A DNA stretch of 64,000 nt. It comes from Allacma fusca. Taxonomy: Eukaryota; Arthropoda; Collembola; Symphypleona; Sminthuridae. Below are positions 1 through 12,344 of the stretch, piece by piece; positions within the stretch are counted from its first letter, which is position 1; each line of letters starts with the position of its first letter. A model generated the notes under the pieces. That model was not told the origin of the DNA and made no database searches. It saw nothing but the letters and a program-made list of their open reading frames with translations. The stretch covers positions 9,486,001 through 9,550,000 of the forward strand of contig OX359249.1 of assembly GCA_947179485.1 (NCBI GenBank), written 5' to 3'. The position numbers and the translations under genes were made by a program.

Positions 1-466
1 GAGTTCTTAGGACGTATAAATGAAATTGTATATTTCTTGCCATTCTCCAAATCCGAGCTATACCAACTGGTCACTAAAGAACTTCAGTTTTGGGCAGGAA
101 AAGCATTGGAAAAGCACTCCGTCACACTACAGGTTTTGAATACGGCCGGATCTTACTACATTAAATATTTTACCGAGCTGACACGAGCTGACATATCTTT
201 CTCATTCATTTTTCTAGTGGGATCAGTCTGTGGTCGAGCTGCTTACTCAAGGTTACAATGTTCACTACGGAGCACGATCTATTAAGCATGAAGTAGAACG
301 TCGCGTTGTGACCCAGCTAGCACAAGCTCATGAGAACTGCCTATTAAAGCCAAAATCCACAATTCACATTGTAGCGTGCAATAATACGATTCGCCTTCAG
401 ATAACACAAAAAGGGAAGCTAGTTGACCTGGAAAATCCTATCAAGGTTCCTCTCAAGAATATTTAA
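1..466 (+). CDS. CLPB: CLPB (Skd3) C-terminal part, cut by window edge
   Basis: This is the last part of a mitochondrial ClpB/Skd3-type AAA+ disaggregase, which resolubilises proteins in the intermembrane space. The reading frame is open from base 1. Exon 1-132 encodes [15 protein letters not shown] and ends in frame at CAG|GTTTTG. The intron is 133-217 and ends TTTCTAG. Exon 218-466 encodes [29 protein letters not shown] and a short tail ending in TAA. EFLGRI(N/D)E and the YGAR-(S/P)-(I/L)-(K/R) sensor-2 region are hallmarks of the second ATPase domain and the ClpB C-terminal domain; [18 protein letters not shown] matches animal CLPB closely. The N-terminal ankyrin and Walker A parts lie outside the window. 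A polyadenylation signal AATAAA follows at about 530-535. The family call is firm; exon 1 has no visible start because the gene is truncated by the window. Confidence 0.92.
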
Positions 467-1187
467 ATATGTTAATCGAGTCAATCTAATCAATATGGAA
501 ATAATGTTATAATAATCTTAATAACAGTAAATAAAAAACCGATTTTTGTTACCAGCTTATACCATACAATTATTATTATGGGTGTGGTTGCCGTTCATAT
601 ATAATATATGATTAATTAATTACATATATAATATGTAAACTGGATCAGTCATAACTTTTTACTTAAGCACACTCATCGTTAAAGCCCAACAAAGTTGGCT
701 GGAGCTCGAACATACTGCAATCGCGATTAATTAATTCGGGATTTTCCCATCATGCATATGCATGCTGCAGATAACTTTTAGGGAATATTCTTGGCGGGAG
801 TGTTCGAAGTCATGGCTCGAAATTATTTACAGCCAGTGCCAGTGTGAGTGTTCGAGCTTTCGAACCGTAACATTTTAATCCAATTCGTTCGAAAGTTTTA
901 GTTTATTTACAGTGCTGGTCGCATTGTTTAATTAACTGGCAAAGTCTTTTTAAAATACTGCTAGATTTAAAAATTGCGGAATGCAACATTTGGTCAAGTC
1001 AGTAGGCGATTTTAACTTTACTTCTACTTCACTTGAAGATTAAAAATTTGTTCGACAACCGTGAGACAATTTCATGGGAAATTACATTAAGAGCTGTGCA
1101 TAATATAACAGAGACAACGTAGAAACTGAATGTAATCTCAAGTGCTTCTGATTTTGTAAAGTGACATATTCTCGGAACTCTGGTACA
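467..1187. other. Intergenic and 5' leader region between CLPB and PEX16
   Basis: AT-rich sequence holding the CLPB 3' UTR (AATAAA near 530-535) and presumably the PEX16 promoter and 5' UTR. I see no coding exon, repeat or RNA gene in it. Confidence 0.6.
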
Positions 1188-2738
1188 ATGAGTAGTATTC
1201 AGGAAGTGTTAAATTTGATGAGGTCCAAGGCCCAGGAATTACAGAAAGACTACACGACATGGATCTGTAAAAATCCTAGTCGAGCAGCGGATATAGAATC
1301 GTCATTAAAAATTTTGTCATATTTGTTGCACGGTAAAGTAAAGCATGCGAACGTACTTCCTGAACTTCTCTACTGCTCCTCCAACCTCCTGTCCTTCTGG
1401 CACAACAAGCTCATCTCCAAAGAAGCCGAATTACAGATCATTGCCAATCAAGAGGATCTCGACTCCTGTCAAAGCCCACGAGTGAGACGCATACTTAAAA
1501 TCCAGTCTACGCTGACAATTCTTGAATATTTCGAAGTATTTTTAGAAGTGAGTGCCAAGGTATTTTGGGGGGAACTGGGGAAATGGCTTATGATCCTTAT
1601 CATTCAGTCTGTCAAGTAAGTTCAAAATAAATGAGAAACAAAAATAGTTTGATTTAGTAGACATTTTGAAGCGAAAAAATAACGGAATTTCCAAATTAAT
1701 TAGACTAATTTCTTTGATGTGAGTACTAAGATGAGAATGATGTTCCTGCATGTAGGACCGGTCTTCGAGCAGCCCTACTTTTTTATTACAAAGTTGGACT
1801 GATCCCTGGACCGTCTGCAGTAGGATCAACTATGCCAAAGCAAAAAAATAACGTTGGGAATAATAATGGGGGAAGTGACCCAAAAGTTGTGTTTGTGCTT
1901 AAGCATTCCGGTCGCGTTGTGAGGAAAATTCATGCATGTAAGATTGTGGTTTTTGTCTTGCTTTACTCAAAATATCCAATGCATTTTTGAGGATTCTATT
2001 CCGGAGTGCCGAAAATTTCAGTTCAAGTACTTGGCATATTGGTGGACAGGATGCGGTTAATACCGTAATTATGATGTATCCACTTTATAGCTATCTTTAT
2101 AAATAGTATGATTCTAGTTTTTATTTGGCTATTTTTAAATGCTAATTATAATTTTATTATTGTTTTGGTGTTTAGCTCCTCCTATCAAATATCGCAACTG
2201 GAAGCTGCCTGACGTGCCGAGACTAGCAGTTTTCCCAAAAGAGCTGCCTTCTCTGAGACTTGGTGCAGAAGTAAGAACATTTTCTATTGGGAAGATGATG
2301 TGTGAATTGATTTTATTTCGAGAATTACCATTTACTATTGTTTTATTTTGGAACTTATGCTATAAAATTGTGTTATTTTAGTTGCTGCATATTTTACGAC
2401 CCCTGTCTCATCTTTTGGGAATGGCAGTTTATGGCCCTAAATCTTGGAAACCTTGGGCACTAAGCTTAGTCATGGATGTCTCAAGTCTTCAGTTGCATTC
2501 CCAGATTGTTCAGAGATTGAGACCTGAACAGAAACAAGAGCTATCCAGACGACAGTTTGCTTTGTTGTACTACCTTATTAGGTCTCCTTTCTACGACAGT
2601 TATACTAAACACAGACTTATGGGTTTGCTAGTTTTCATGTCCAAGAGAATACCCCTGATCGGACGGTTGTGTGCAATTTTAGTAGACTCTATTCCAGAGT
2701 GGCAAGACACTTATTCATATATTTGGAATGATTTTTAA
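1188..2738 (+). CDS. PEX16: PEX16 peroxisomal membrane biogenesis protein
   Basis: Peroxin-16 is an integral peroxisomal/ER membrane protein that recruits PEX3 and membrane proteins to new peroxisomes. Four exons join in consistent phase: 1188-1615, 1756-1937, 2176-2270 and 2382-2738, total 1062 nt or 353 aa (human about 336). The donors are GTAAG, GTAAG and GTAAG and the acceptors TGTAG, TTTAG and TTTTAG. Family signatures are LKILSYLLHGK near the N-terminus, LEVSAKVFWGELGKWL and FYYKVGLIP in the first membrane part, HSGRVVRKI in the loop, then LRPLSHLL, YGPKSWKPW, LLYYLIRSPFYD and the C-terminal WQDTYSYIWN. The ATG at 1188 gives a start like that of other PEX16 proteins; an in-frame GTG at 1161 is not used. 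The gene follows CLPB in the same direction. Complete and apparently functional. Confidence 0.93.
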
Positions 2739-3209
2739 TAATTCAATTCTTGTTGGTGATACTATTTTGTAAATTGTAACGATAGGGTATGTCGTTGTCG
2801 TTGCTCGGTAAGGAATTATGCCAGTTTCTGCTTTAGCTTATTGTTATTCTCTCTAGATAAACTAAAGGAATGAATCCGTCCAAACGGTGGCGGCGAATTC
2901 GTGGGATTTTTATTTTAAGACATTCAGTCGTATCGATAGATTGTGTAAGTGCTTACTGATGTAGTTTGTTCAGTCCTAGATTACTTATAGTGTAAGTTTT
3001 TGTTGAAATATTTTTTTGTTGTATACGTTTTCTTTTTCTTTTCGTTTTTGACTACTTTAAACATCCAGGGTAAAACATCATTAAAGCGGCGAATCTTACG
3101 CTAATCTAACTATCGCTCCGACCGTTTCATTTTTCTTACCAAGAGTTATTTATAATGAGAATTCATATGTTGCTTAAGATGAATGACTTTTATTATAGTT
3201 TTTTAATGA
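2739..3209. other. Convergent intergenic region, PEX16 and TWNK 3' ends
   Basis: AT-rich spacer between two genes that point towards each other. It should hold both 3' UTRs. No exon or repeat is visible. Confidence 0.6.
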
Positions 3210-5991
3210 TCACAAGCCTTCGAATTTTAAATCACTTATTTTTGCACTAACAGAGCTGGCTTTCCTCTGGGAAGAAAAACATAATCTCTCCTTGTCAAAC
3301 TCTATGGGAAACATACCCAAGTCGCCACTAAATCTATTTTTGGTAACTTGTAAATACTTCTTCCCTTTGGGTGTTGTAAGTCTTCTATCTTGTAAAATGA
3401 GGATGTTATCGGCTTCCTGAGTCACTTTCACACCTCCAAATATTGAGCTATTTGTGAGATCTCCTTCGCTTTGTTCCTGGTTTAAATAGATTAACTTCAA
3501 ATTATATTCTTAAATGAAACAGCGGAAGTGCATACTAAAACTCTACATATACTCTTCAAATGAAAACGCTATTAGCCTTTAATAAGGAGGGTGTAAAGCA
3601 CTGGATGAGAAGAAAGAACCTTTTTAAACCTCAAGGATAATAGAGTAATATTCTATTAGCCTTGGTAAACCTGGTCACAGCTTTTGTTATGATACTCTCA
3701 AACGAAACAAATTTTGGTCTTAGTACTAGCCGGGTGTGTACCCCTCATACTTTAGTGGTTTTTGGTTTAGTAATAATTGTCAGTTTTCTCCTCTGTCCAA
3801 TCTTTACACACTCTAAGGTGGTTTATGTATCAAAATAGACCTTTCGTGGGTGCACTACAAGAGTTACGTGGCAGTTCCGTTCATTACAAAACTTCCGAAA
3901 GGCACCTATAACTATGTCCTGTTGCCAAAAACGATCATGTTGGCCACCATTTTCGCCGGTACCAAGCATGAATTGAAGATTGTCGATAACCACGTGTTCA
4001 ATATCGTATTTTTTAGATGTGACTCTCATCGCCTACAATAATTAACAACATTCGAATTGCATGTAAATAGTTAAATATGTAAAATATTACAGCAGTGAAT
4101 GACTAATGACTTGTTATTACCTGCAACACTTGTTTAAAACTTTGTGGGCCATGAAATGTCATAAAATACAATGGCAGTTTATTGAATTCATCTGCCCAAT
4201 AATCGAATTCGTCTATACTATTTTCTAATCGCTTTCCTGCAAATTGAGTCAGCATTGTTTTTGCTAGCCGTTCATTTCGAATTTCAAAGCTTCCCCAAAA
4301 TGTTTTGACCTACAAAAATACAATAATTATTGCAAGCTTCAGCTCATGAGACCTGAACGATATCAAAATTAAGTCAATGGAAAACATCCTGAAGAACGTG
4401 TGTTACATAAGGTTTGTGTATACACATGATTCCACTAATAAATAAATGCTTCAAAATACTAATCAAAGTTCAATTTACCCCCTGCATACACAAATCCAGC
4501 GAATACTCGCTCACAAATGTTGTTTTTCCGCTTCCTGTGGGTCCTGTCAATACAGTTAGCTCCCCGGGTCTGTGCCCTTGTAATAATTTGTTCAGTTGAG
4601 CGAAACGTTTCCATTTCACCCCGGCAACCTACGTTACACAGAATTATCCAAAATTCATTCCAAATGTCTCAGCTCCGAAACCCCGGGAGAATTTCCACAG
4701 TAAATTACAGGGTCAGATAAACATTACAACAAGCATCTACTTTACCACACATAATAATGATAGTACCTGCTCATGTTCTGAGATCTCATTATAGACTTGA
4801 TCTCGGAGATCGTTAAAAGTTACGCAGGATTTGTTCTCAATCGTATCCGTGGAGTATGTTCGGTCCAACGACTCTCGTGGCGTACGTGTACACCAAAACC
4901 TCTGAAAAACAAAAAAGTTGAACCTCAAAATTTTATCTCAATCCTCGGAACCACCCACTACAACTAGATGTGCAGAAGTAATTTAGCAAAAAAAAAATCA
5001 AAAAGGTTTCGGTATTCAAGGACAATTTCCGTTCCTTGGTAAAAGTCTATAACTATTATTTAAAAATTTCCCCTTACAATTCCTCTCCCCATGTTATTTT
5101 CGTGTTGTTATAGAAGCCAACAATTTACTCTTATTAATTATTTTAGCTTTCATCAATATCAAACTGAAGAAGGATCCTTCCCCTACCTACACACATGTTG
5201 GAAATATTTCTCACGTTACTCAAAAAATCTCCCCCATGACTATATTTAGTGAATTCACTTGACATAATATTACCTCTGAATGCTCCACTTCCCATCCCAC
5301 ACCTATTCATAGTTCCTGGACAATAAATAAATAATAAATTGGATCTCTACCATCAAAACAAAATCTAATTATACTGGTTTGATTACAACGAGAATTCATT
5401 CATATTTTTTACCAACTTTTTACTCACCTTGCACAAACGTTTCAGCACGAGCCCCGTCGTCATAACAAATTTAAGGAAAAACTATTCAGTAATAGGCAAC
5501 GAACTACACATTTACAAATTTGTACACACATCAAGTATGCACAATTACCACCAGTTCGTCTACTGAAATAAGTTCTGTCAATTAATTTTAGAATAATTGA
5601 CTTACTGTCGACGAGTTCCCCTCCTACAGAAATGCTCAATTTCGTATAATAAGTCAATGAGTTAAGCTTCCTCTAACGTCTGAATCTCTATAATATTTTA
5701 AGTTAAGCACAGCAAAGATATTTAATCTTAATTAGTTGGAGGTACTGAAGTATTTATTTATGGTAGCACTTGATGACACAACCAGTGCCGGGTAGTGTGA
5801 CTGCCAGAGTGGAATGCACACGAGTTCTTGATACATGCAATAATGCATTTAACATTGCAATGCCATAGCACATGTTTTTCCCACCTATTTTTAGGATACA
5901 GAAACACTAGCGGTCAGAGGTAAACACCTACCTTATGAATTTTAGAACTCGCTCCTTGTAGTATTAGTTTTGGAGTGGCTTCAAAACTCAT
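3210..5991 (-). CDS. TWNK: Twinkle mitochondrial DNA helicase, helicase domain only
   Basis: Twinkle is the hexameric replicative helicase of mitochondrial DNA. Five exons in phase 0 are firm: 4901-4767, 4628-4479, 4309-4121, 4032-3841 and 3476-3210. They encode a linker ([15 protein letters not shown]), Walker A ([12 protein letters not shown]), [36 protein letters not shown], the Walker B strand [24 protein letters not shown] and the C-terminal [32 protein letters not shown]. Two less certain 5' exons also fit phase 0: 5481-5428 and an ATG exon 5991-5932 with donor AAG|GTAGGTG. The model is 348 aa, about half the family's usual 600-680, because no zinc-binding or primase-like N-terminal domain is present. 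The 0.9 kb up to the IFT81 3' end has no room for it. The helicase identity is secure; the 5' end is not. Confidence 0.87.
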
Positions 5992-6885
5992 TGGCTCTTT
6001 TAGAATTTTAAATGTAATTATTATTAATATAAACACTCTTATAAGATTAATGAAGGTTCCATAGAAAGTGGATAGTGTAATAATTAAAGGCTGAGAGTGT
6101 ACAATTTTTGTGATATTTTAAGGGAATTTTTAGGGGAGGGAAAGTCCATGTCTATCTTTGCACTGGAATTGCCATTTCTTAGGACAGGGTATAGTAGTCC
6201 CGTCAGAAATACATGGGCCTCAAAAAGGTTTTTACATGGGAATGAAAAGGGTCCATTTCAGCCCCAAAGAATTCAAGAAACTCGGCCAACCAATTGTACG
6301 GCATAAAGTATTTGAGACTTGAGTAAATATAACTTCTAAAGTACCTATAAATAAGTACCTAAAGTAAGATTTCAATTGAACCAGTACCAGCCGATCAAGG
6401 GGGTTCAGTTATGGTGGTACCCATCGAAAAAACTTATCCTGAGCCTCAAATTGGGAATTTCCAATGTAATTTAATAGCTTAAAGTTTTAGCCCGATTGGA
6501 GTGTCTTGAAAATCAGACTAATGAATAATTTTATGCAATTACATTAAAAATATAAATATATCGGCATGTTACTCAAATGCTATACACTTGGTTAGATATA
6601 ACTGCACAATATTTAATACAGAAGCGTTAAATGTTTTTCCAGCTAAATACTGTAATTCGGAAATGAGTTCTTATGGTTAGTTCGTAACATGAGGTGTATA
6701 AATAGCCAATAAATCCTGTTGTTCGACTGGACAATACTTCTACACCGTCCCGATCCGATCATGTAACCTGAAGAACCCCCACTTTAGTTCTCAACAGTCT
6801 GAAAGATGAGAAAGCATGAAATTATATATAATTACAGTAAGGAGAAGGGACTGAAATAATTGGTTATTTAGGAAAATTAAAATAG
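5992..6885. other. Intergenic region between TWNK and the IFT81 3' end
   Basis: Non-coding as far as I can see. It contains a 33-codon open frame on the minus strand (6304-6203, beginning MPYNWLAEFLEFF) that I do not recognise and that may be a remnant of a repeat. It should also carry the TWNK promoter and the IFT81 3' UTR. Confidence 0.5.
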
Positions 6886-9800
6886 TTAATACTTGGATAG
6901 CTGTGCCCAAAGCTCTGATCGATTCCTGCGTTGAGAGCACACTTGTTCAATGCTGTCCTGATCATCCTTCAAAACTTTTCCTCGTCTTTCCTCCTCTAAA
7001 ATTTTGGTGAGAAGCTTGTCCCTGTTTTAAAATAATTAATTACGCTATTTTAAAATAGTGTAGCAGTACACATTATTTGCATGGCTTGTAGTTGTTTTGT
7101 TGTAGTACAACAAAATCACTAGTAGGGAGATCCTTAAAAGACAAAATTTACCACAAAAGGGTTAAAATGTTTAACCCCATGTGCTACAATATTATGTATA
7201 ATGTACAATATCTTGCAATATCTTCCTTGTAAGAGCATTTATAATTACTTACTTAAATCCTCGACTTTTCTCTTTCCCAATGTACAGGCCCTCTAATTGC
7301 GACTCATCACTGGCACGCTGAAGGTTGGTTTGCATTACACAAATTTCGGTTGTAAAACGCGAGAACTCCAGATTAAGTTTCATCTCTTCTTTTACGAGTT
7401 GATCATATTTCTGCATTAGATAGATGAACATAAAGATAGATGATTTTGGAAACTACTATCATTCAATCTTGACTTACAATAATTTTATCGACCAGCTTAC
7501 TGTTCTGTAATGACATGTATCCAATTCCACTGCAGTGAGACACGACTCATAATGATCCTTTACCTTAGTAAAATCTGATTCCAACAGCTGCGTGCTTAGA
7601 CGCTTAGATTGTAGCTCTGAAAGATGGTTACGAAGTTTTTTCAAAATGTCTTTAGAGAAAATTAATATCCAATTAAAAAAGTGTGTACTTTGGTCTTTCC
7701 GATTACCTTTTATCAATGGTTCCAAGTATAATTTTTTCAAAGCTATTTTGTCATAAAGGTCTTTGGCCATACAAGACATTTCGTGCAAATTGCTTCTGTT
7801 GGTTTCATCCAAAAGGGCTTTCTCCGATGACAGTGTTTCAAGTTTTTCCTGAGCTTTGCTAAAGCCTGCGAGTCCAAGCTTAGACTCAATATTGGACTTT
7901 TGAATCAAAAGGTCATATTATTAGAGTAAGGAACCAATCATCCTTGAGAAAGTAATGAGGTTATTGTTAAAGAGCAATAGTGTGGTACTTTACTAAATTC
8001 TCTTCTGTTTCTTTGAGTTCCCCTCCCAAGATAAATTTGGTGCTGGCCAAAATTCCTGTCTCATTTTGAAGCTTTGCCAGCTCTGACCTCATCTGCTTGT
8101 ACTGGGCAACTTTTACTCTCATTTTCTTCATGAATTGAAAATACTTCTCATCTGAGAGTTCTTCCTCGCTTTTAGATTTGGAGGTACGTTCCAAACATTG
8201 GTGTTCCAGACGATTTCTTTGCATGAACAATTCCCTATGGATGCAAGCCATTTTATTGGCTTTGAGGTCCCTAACTTTCTCCAACTGATCCACTTGCTCT
8301 CGTAGCTGCTGCAGATATCCATCCCGAAGCTTTCGATTCAAACGACTTTCCATGGCATGAAGCTCATTCTTCATCATTTGAGACTGCGTTAGAAGCACAG
8401 TTTAATGCTTTGGTTTGTAGTAATAATCACACATAAATTAAAACAAATAAAATATTTTAACATCCTCCTAACCATACCCTGATCCTTAGGTCGGTAATAT
8501 CTTGTTCAGAATTAGGTGGATCGTTGTCTACTAATTTCATGGCAGTGATACATCTTTCGTTGGATTCCATTTCACTCGGAATCTTTTGCAGGACAATATA
8601 TTTAAGAATTTCACAGGTTTCTTCCAATGATTCAACTATCCCTTCAGCTGTCCTGCCCCCATTTTTTTCTCGGAGGTCTTTCAGAAGTCTCCGATTCAAT
8701 CTTACTTTATCTTCGGCTTCTCGTAATTTCTGCTCCTCTATGTGTGCTTGTTTACACAGCTCATGAGCTTTGTCCCGAGCTTTCCGATTTGATCGTGCTT
8801 GTTTCAAAACGTTTTGGAGATCCGGGTACCCCGTGTACTGAAAATTGACCAAATATAAATAAAATATTTATATAATAGCCAAGTTTTTAAATATTTGAAA
8901 CATTATTTTTAATATTTCTGAACTGTTAAACAGGTAATCTTACTTTAGACCGGGCAATTTCTATTCGTCTTCGAATACATTCTAAATCATGCTCACAGTT
9001 TTGCATATCGTTTACTAGACCGAATGTTTGTTGTCCTAACTTGAGCTTCTCGTATTGTTTATGAATATTTTTGAATTCTTCGATCAAGTTCAGGTACTAA
9101 AAGGGAGTTTCAGAGTTTGCGTTTACCTACATATTGCTAAGTAATAAAGATATTTATTTCGGTTTTGTAACCTTTTGTCGGGTCTCGCTGATTTCATCAT
9201 CGGACAAGCATTCAAAAGGGATCTCAATTTCAACCAAAAAGTTTGAAAGATATGCTCGGGTTTTTAGGGTATCCTTTCTCTCCAAAATCCATGCCATTGT
9301 AGGCAGGATCACGTCTGCTTGGCCGTTCTGAATGGCCTCACGAAATTTCGATCTTCGTATTAAAAATTCAAAGCCGGATCGTTTGGAGTGTAATAAAGAA
9401 TCTTATGTAGTAAAGTATGTAATTACGAATATTACTAACGGGTCGTCAATTGAAGCCTTGTGCTTAAGCACTCGAAGAAATTCCAAAATCCGATCAGTGG
9501 TTTCAAGCGGCTCTTCATGTACAATTTGAACATGTTGGTTTGGATCTAGTTGGGCCAAGACATCATTGAAAATCTGTTAGTTTGGGAGAAATAAATTGTT
9601 AGTATTCAAGATATTTCGGGGGTCCAAAGAAGGATACAACCCGAGAGACTGTTGCCAACGGTTTAGAGGATATGAACATACATATGTATAGATGTAGAAG
9701 AGGAAAATTACGATTCGTATGCGATACTTTTATGGAACTCCATATGTGAACATTAAAACAAAAATCTTTTAACTGAACCTGTCGTATGTAATAGCTTTCA

Positions 9801-11914
9801 ATTTACTAAATAATTTATGAAAATTTATTTTTTTCCTGTGAAAATTCTGTGGGATCAATTTTCTAACATTTCATCAATGAATCTAGACTAATCTAGAAGA
9901 TAAAGACGCAAAATGAGGTTGAATTTTACTTAAGCGGTTAGAAACCACATTATCGTATACCACCAATAAGGACACGTTCTAATTCCTAAGTAAATAAGTG
10001 CAATCTAAAATACCGAGCTAACATGTATACCACCCAAGCGTATTCGGTCCAAGAACCACTCGCGAATGCATGTTTAGATGAGGGTAAGATGGTGTATGCA
10101 AATGGCGTGGTTTATGTTTATAGGGTTGTGTTTTGTGTATACCAGGTACATGATTTTTGAAATGAAAGGGAGAATTCAGACCAAAATTACTGCAGTTTGA
10201 AAAAAAAATGTCCTTAAAATACTTCATGTTCAAACATGTATATTTTCGAAATTACATTTTCGATTCCCTTTTATATTTGTATTTAATATGGCTTAATTTA
10301 TTCTTGCATCAGCAAGAGCATGTCAGTATGTATACATTCGGGTTATTCGAGTCGATAATTTTTTTTTCAATAATAATTCCACATAGTTCTTTCATCAAAA
10401 ATCCGCACTAGCGAGGACGGTGCTGCGGAGCGAAGTCATCTATGTGTTGGAATGCACATATATCTGGCCGACATTTATTTCTTATGGAATCGAAATGGCA
10501 TGGAAAATTGATGTCCGTAAACCAGACTAAAATTGCTACATAACGGGGGTTTCAACGTTCCATAGTTCACTCCCTTCTAGGTTGAGGGGGCAACAGATAT
10601 AATCAAGCGTTAGGAGCGACTAAATACCTCCTGACTTTGCTACAAGTCCCCGAACAACATATCAAGAGCTTTTGAGCTGTGCGGATGCAAATTTTTAAAT
10701 ATCTAGGAAAATTTGTCACAAAATTACCCGGGCTATAATGTGCATTTAATAATTATAAAACCCAGCGTATCACACGAATAGCACACTAATAACATAATTG
10801 AAAGAATAACAAGACCAAATTATTAATCCAATCCGTTAGGTGTAAAAAGTACTTAAAATTACAACTCGTTCTGTAAGTACTGTAATGATTCGGTACAATA
10901 AACCCTCATATAGATTAAGGGTAGGGAGAATTTAATACGTTAGGGTAGGGTCGGATTTTTGTACATTACCCCGGAACCATTTCAGAAATCCCTGCTGATA
11001 ATAAAAAGGTCAATTGTTTTCAAAATCCCTGTGGGCAAAAATAATTTCCCTGCAGGAAGTGAAATCCCTGCCAAATAAGGTCAACCAATCTAAAAACCTG
11101 TTTGCATAACGAATTTTTCTCTGAAACAAATTTGAAAATCCCTGCCATAAAAAGGTCAACGAATTTGAAAATCCCTGCCATAAAAAGGTCAACGAATTTG
11201 AAAATCCCTGCCATAAAAAGGTCAACGAATTTGAAAATCCCTGCCATAGAAAGGTCAACGAATTTAAAAATCCCTGTTCGCAAACAAGAATCCCTTCCCT
11301 TTGAGATTTTCCCCTACCAGAAATATTTTTTCCCTGGGAAGAATCATCCACGTCTACCCACGAACGTGTTAGGGATAAAGAAATGTCTGTAGGTGGGGGA
11401 ATGGGTTGTTGTTTAGGTTACTGACAGGGAAGCGAGGGAACGACTTCTAGGTTTAGGATAGGATTAACTTTATGCTTTAAGAATATGGAGAGTTTTAAGT
11501 CATGGATATAGGGGAAACGATTGAGGTTAGAGATAAGGGGAGCTTTTTAGGTGACGGATAATTTGGTTTTTAGCAGGCATAATACGTACATATTTAAGAT
11601 TTACTTCTGCTTCTCTATTTTATTATATACCAGTGGAGCCCCAATGAATAGCAGCAGAAGGTTAAAATTTATGTATAATCATCGTTTAACAATTTACAGG
11701 AGCCAGACAAAATAAGGGGATTTTAATGATCTTACAAATCAATTTTCATAACCTGAAGTAACTCATCACGGCTCATACAATCAAACGAAGCCAGATTAAA
11801 ATCCTTCCGAAATGGTTCCTTCCTCAACTCGTGCGTTAAATACTTTGCTGTCTGAGTTTCCAGGGTTTCTGGTTGGCTCAGCTGAGCAAACATGCTGTCC
11901 CAAATTGAGTCCAT
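6886..11914 (-). CDS. IFT81: IFT81, intraflagellar transport protein
   Basis: IFT81 is an IFT-B core subunit; its N-terminal calponin-homology domain binds tubulin and the rest is coiled coil pairing with IFT74. Exons: 11914-11753, 9573-9440, 9352-9172, 9096-8944, 8837-8478, 8383-7994, 7896-7707, 7649-7531, 7504-7478, 7410-7253 and 7021-6886 (stop TAA). Phases agree throughout and give about 669 aa (human 676). Diagnostic segments are LRKEPFRKDFNLASFD, IFNDVLAQLDPNQHV, ILERKDTLKTRAYLSNFLVEIEIP, YLNLIEEFKNIHKQYEKLKL and a long coiled coil to LWAQLSKY. The oddity is that frame is kept only if 7530-7505, a 26-nt GT...AG stretch, is removed. Intron 1 (11752-9574) holds a minisatellite. The gene implies motile or sensory cilia, or sperm flagella. 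It is divergent with VPS28, from which the retroelement separates it. Confidence 0.88.
9574..10985. other. IFT81 intron 1, unique part
   Basis: AT-rich intron sequence. I see no exon, RNA gene or clear mobile element in it. Short open frames here look random. Confidence 0.55.
10986..11285. repeat. 33-bp minisatellite in IFT81 intron 1
   Basis: The core runs about 11129-11275 as tandem 33-bp units of the type AATTTGAAAATCCCTGCCAT + AAAAAGGTCAACG. Four nearly perfect units start at 11129, 11162, 11195 and 11228, with a partial fifth. Degenerate units extend to about 10986 on the left (AAATCCCTGC...AAGGTCAA) and to about 11285 on the right. Because 33 is a multiple of three, several frames on both strands stay open across the array and give periodic 11-aa peptides. 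I treat these as artefacts of the repeat. Confidence 0.9.
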
Positions 11915-12340
11915 TAAGGCAGGAATTGCGGTGAGTTCTTCAGGATTATTATATTTTTTGTTTTAATAAGTATACCTTATCGCTTATCGTTTACTTCAAG
12001 TTAACAATAACACGTTCTCAGTTAATCAAGGAGAATCGATAACACTTTCGAAATAAAGTGGCAATGGGTGTCAGACACGGAATTTATTACAAGCCGTATT
12101 TCGCATACTCTCAGCAGACAGCGACACAGAAATGAAATTATATTTCGTATAAATTCATTTGCCCAATTAAATAATTTTTTTTGTATTAATTTAAAGTTTT
12201 ATTATTACATTATTATTTTTTATCTATTTATGTCTTCCACTAATTGAAGTGATATTTCCATGTAAACATTTCACTGCGCAATTTTACAAAATCTAATTAA
12301 GGCAACATTGGAACTTCCGAATTTGAGGTTGATATAGGCG
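11915..12340. promoter_or_regulatory. Likely IFT81 promoter side of a divergent interval
   Basis: This is the 426 bp between the IFT81 ATG and the retroelement target site. With 41208-42010 it makes up the original IFT81-VPS28 interval of about 1.2 kb between start codons. No specific promoter element could be fixed by eye, so the promoter role is inferred from position. Confidence 0.4.
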
Positions 12341-12344
12341 ATAT
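12341..12344. repeat. Target site duplication ATAT, left copy
   Basis: ATAT directly precedes the left LTR and is matched by ATAT at 41204-41207 directly after the right LTR. A 4-bp duplication is usual for gypsy/errantivirus-type integrases; from memory, elements such as 297 and 17.6 also favour ATAT. Confidence 0.85.

Noticed and set aside
6097..6306. 69-codon frame on the plus strand between TWNK and IFT81
   Set aside because: No ATG-based protein-like sequence, no splice signals and no recognisable motif.
11010..11392. Three overlapping open frames with 11-aa repeats on both strands
   Set aside because: They arise from the 33-bp minisatellite inside an IFT81 intron; periodicity in every frame is a repeat artefact.
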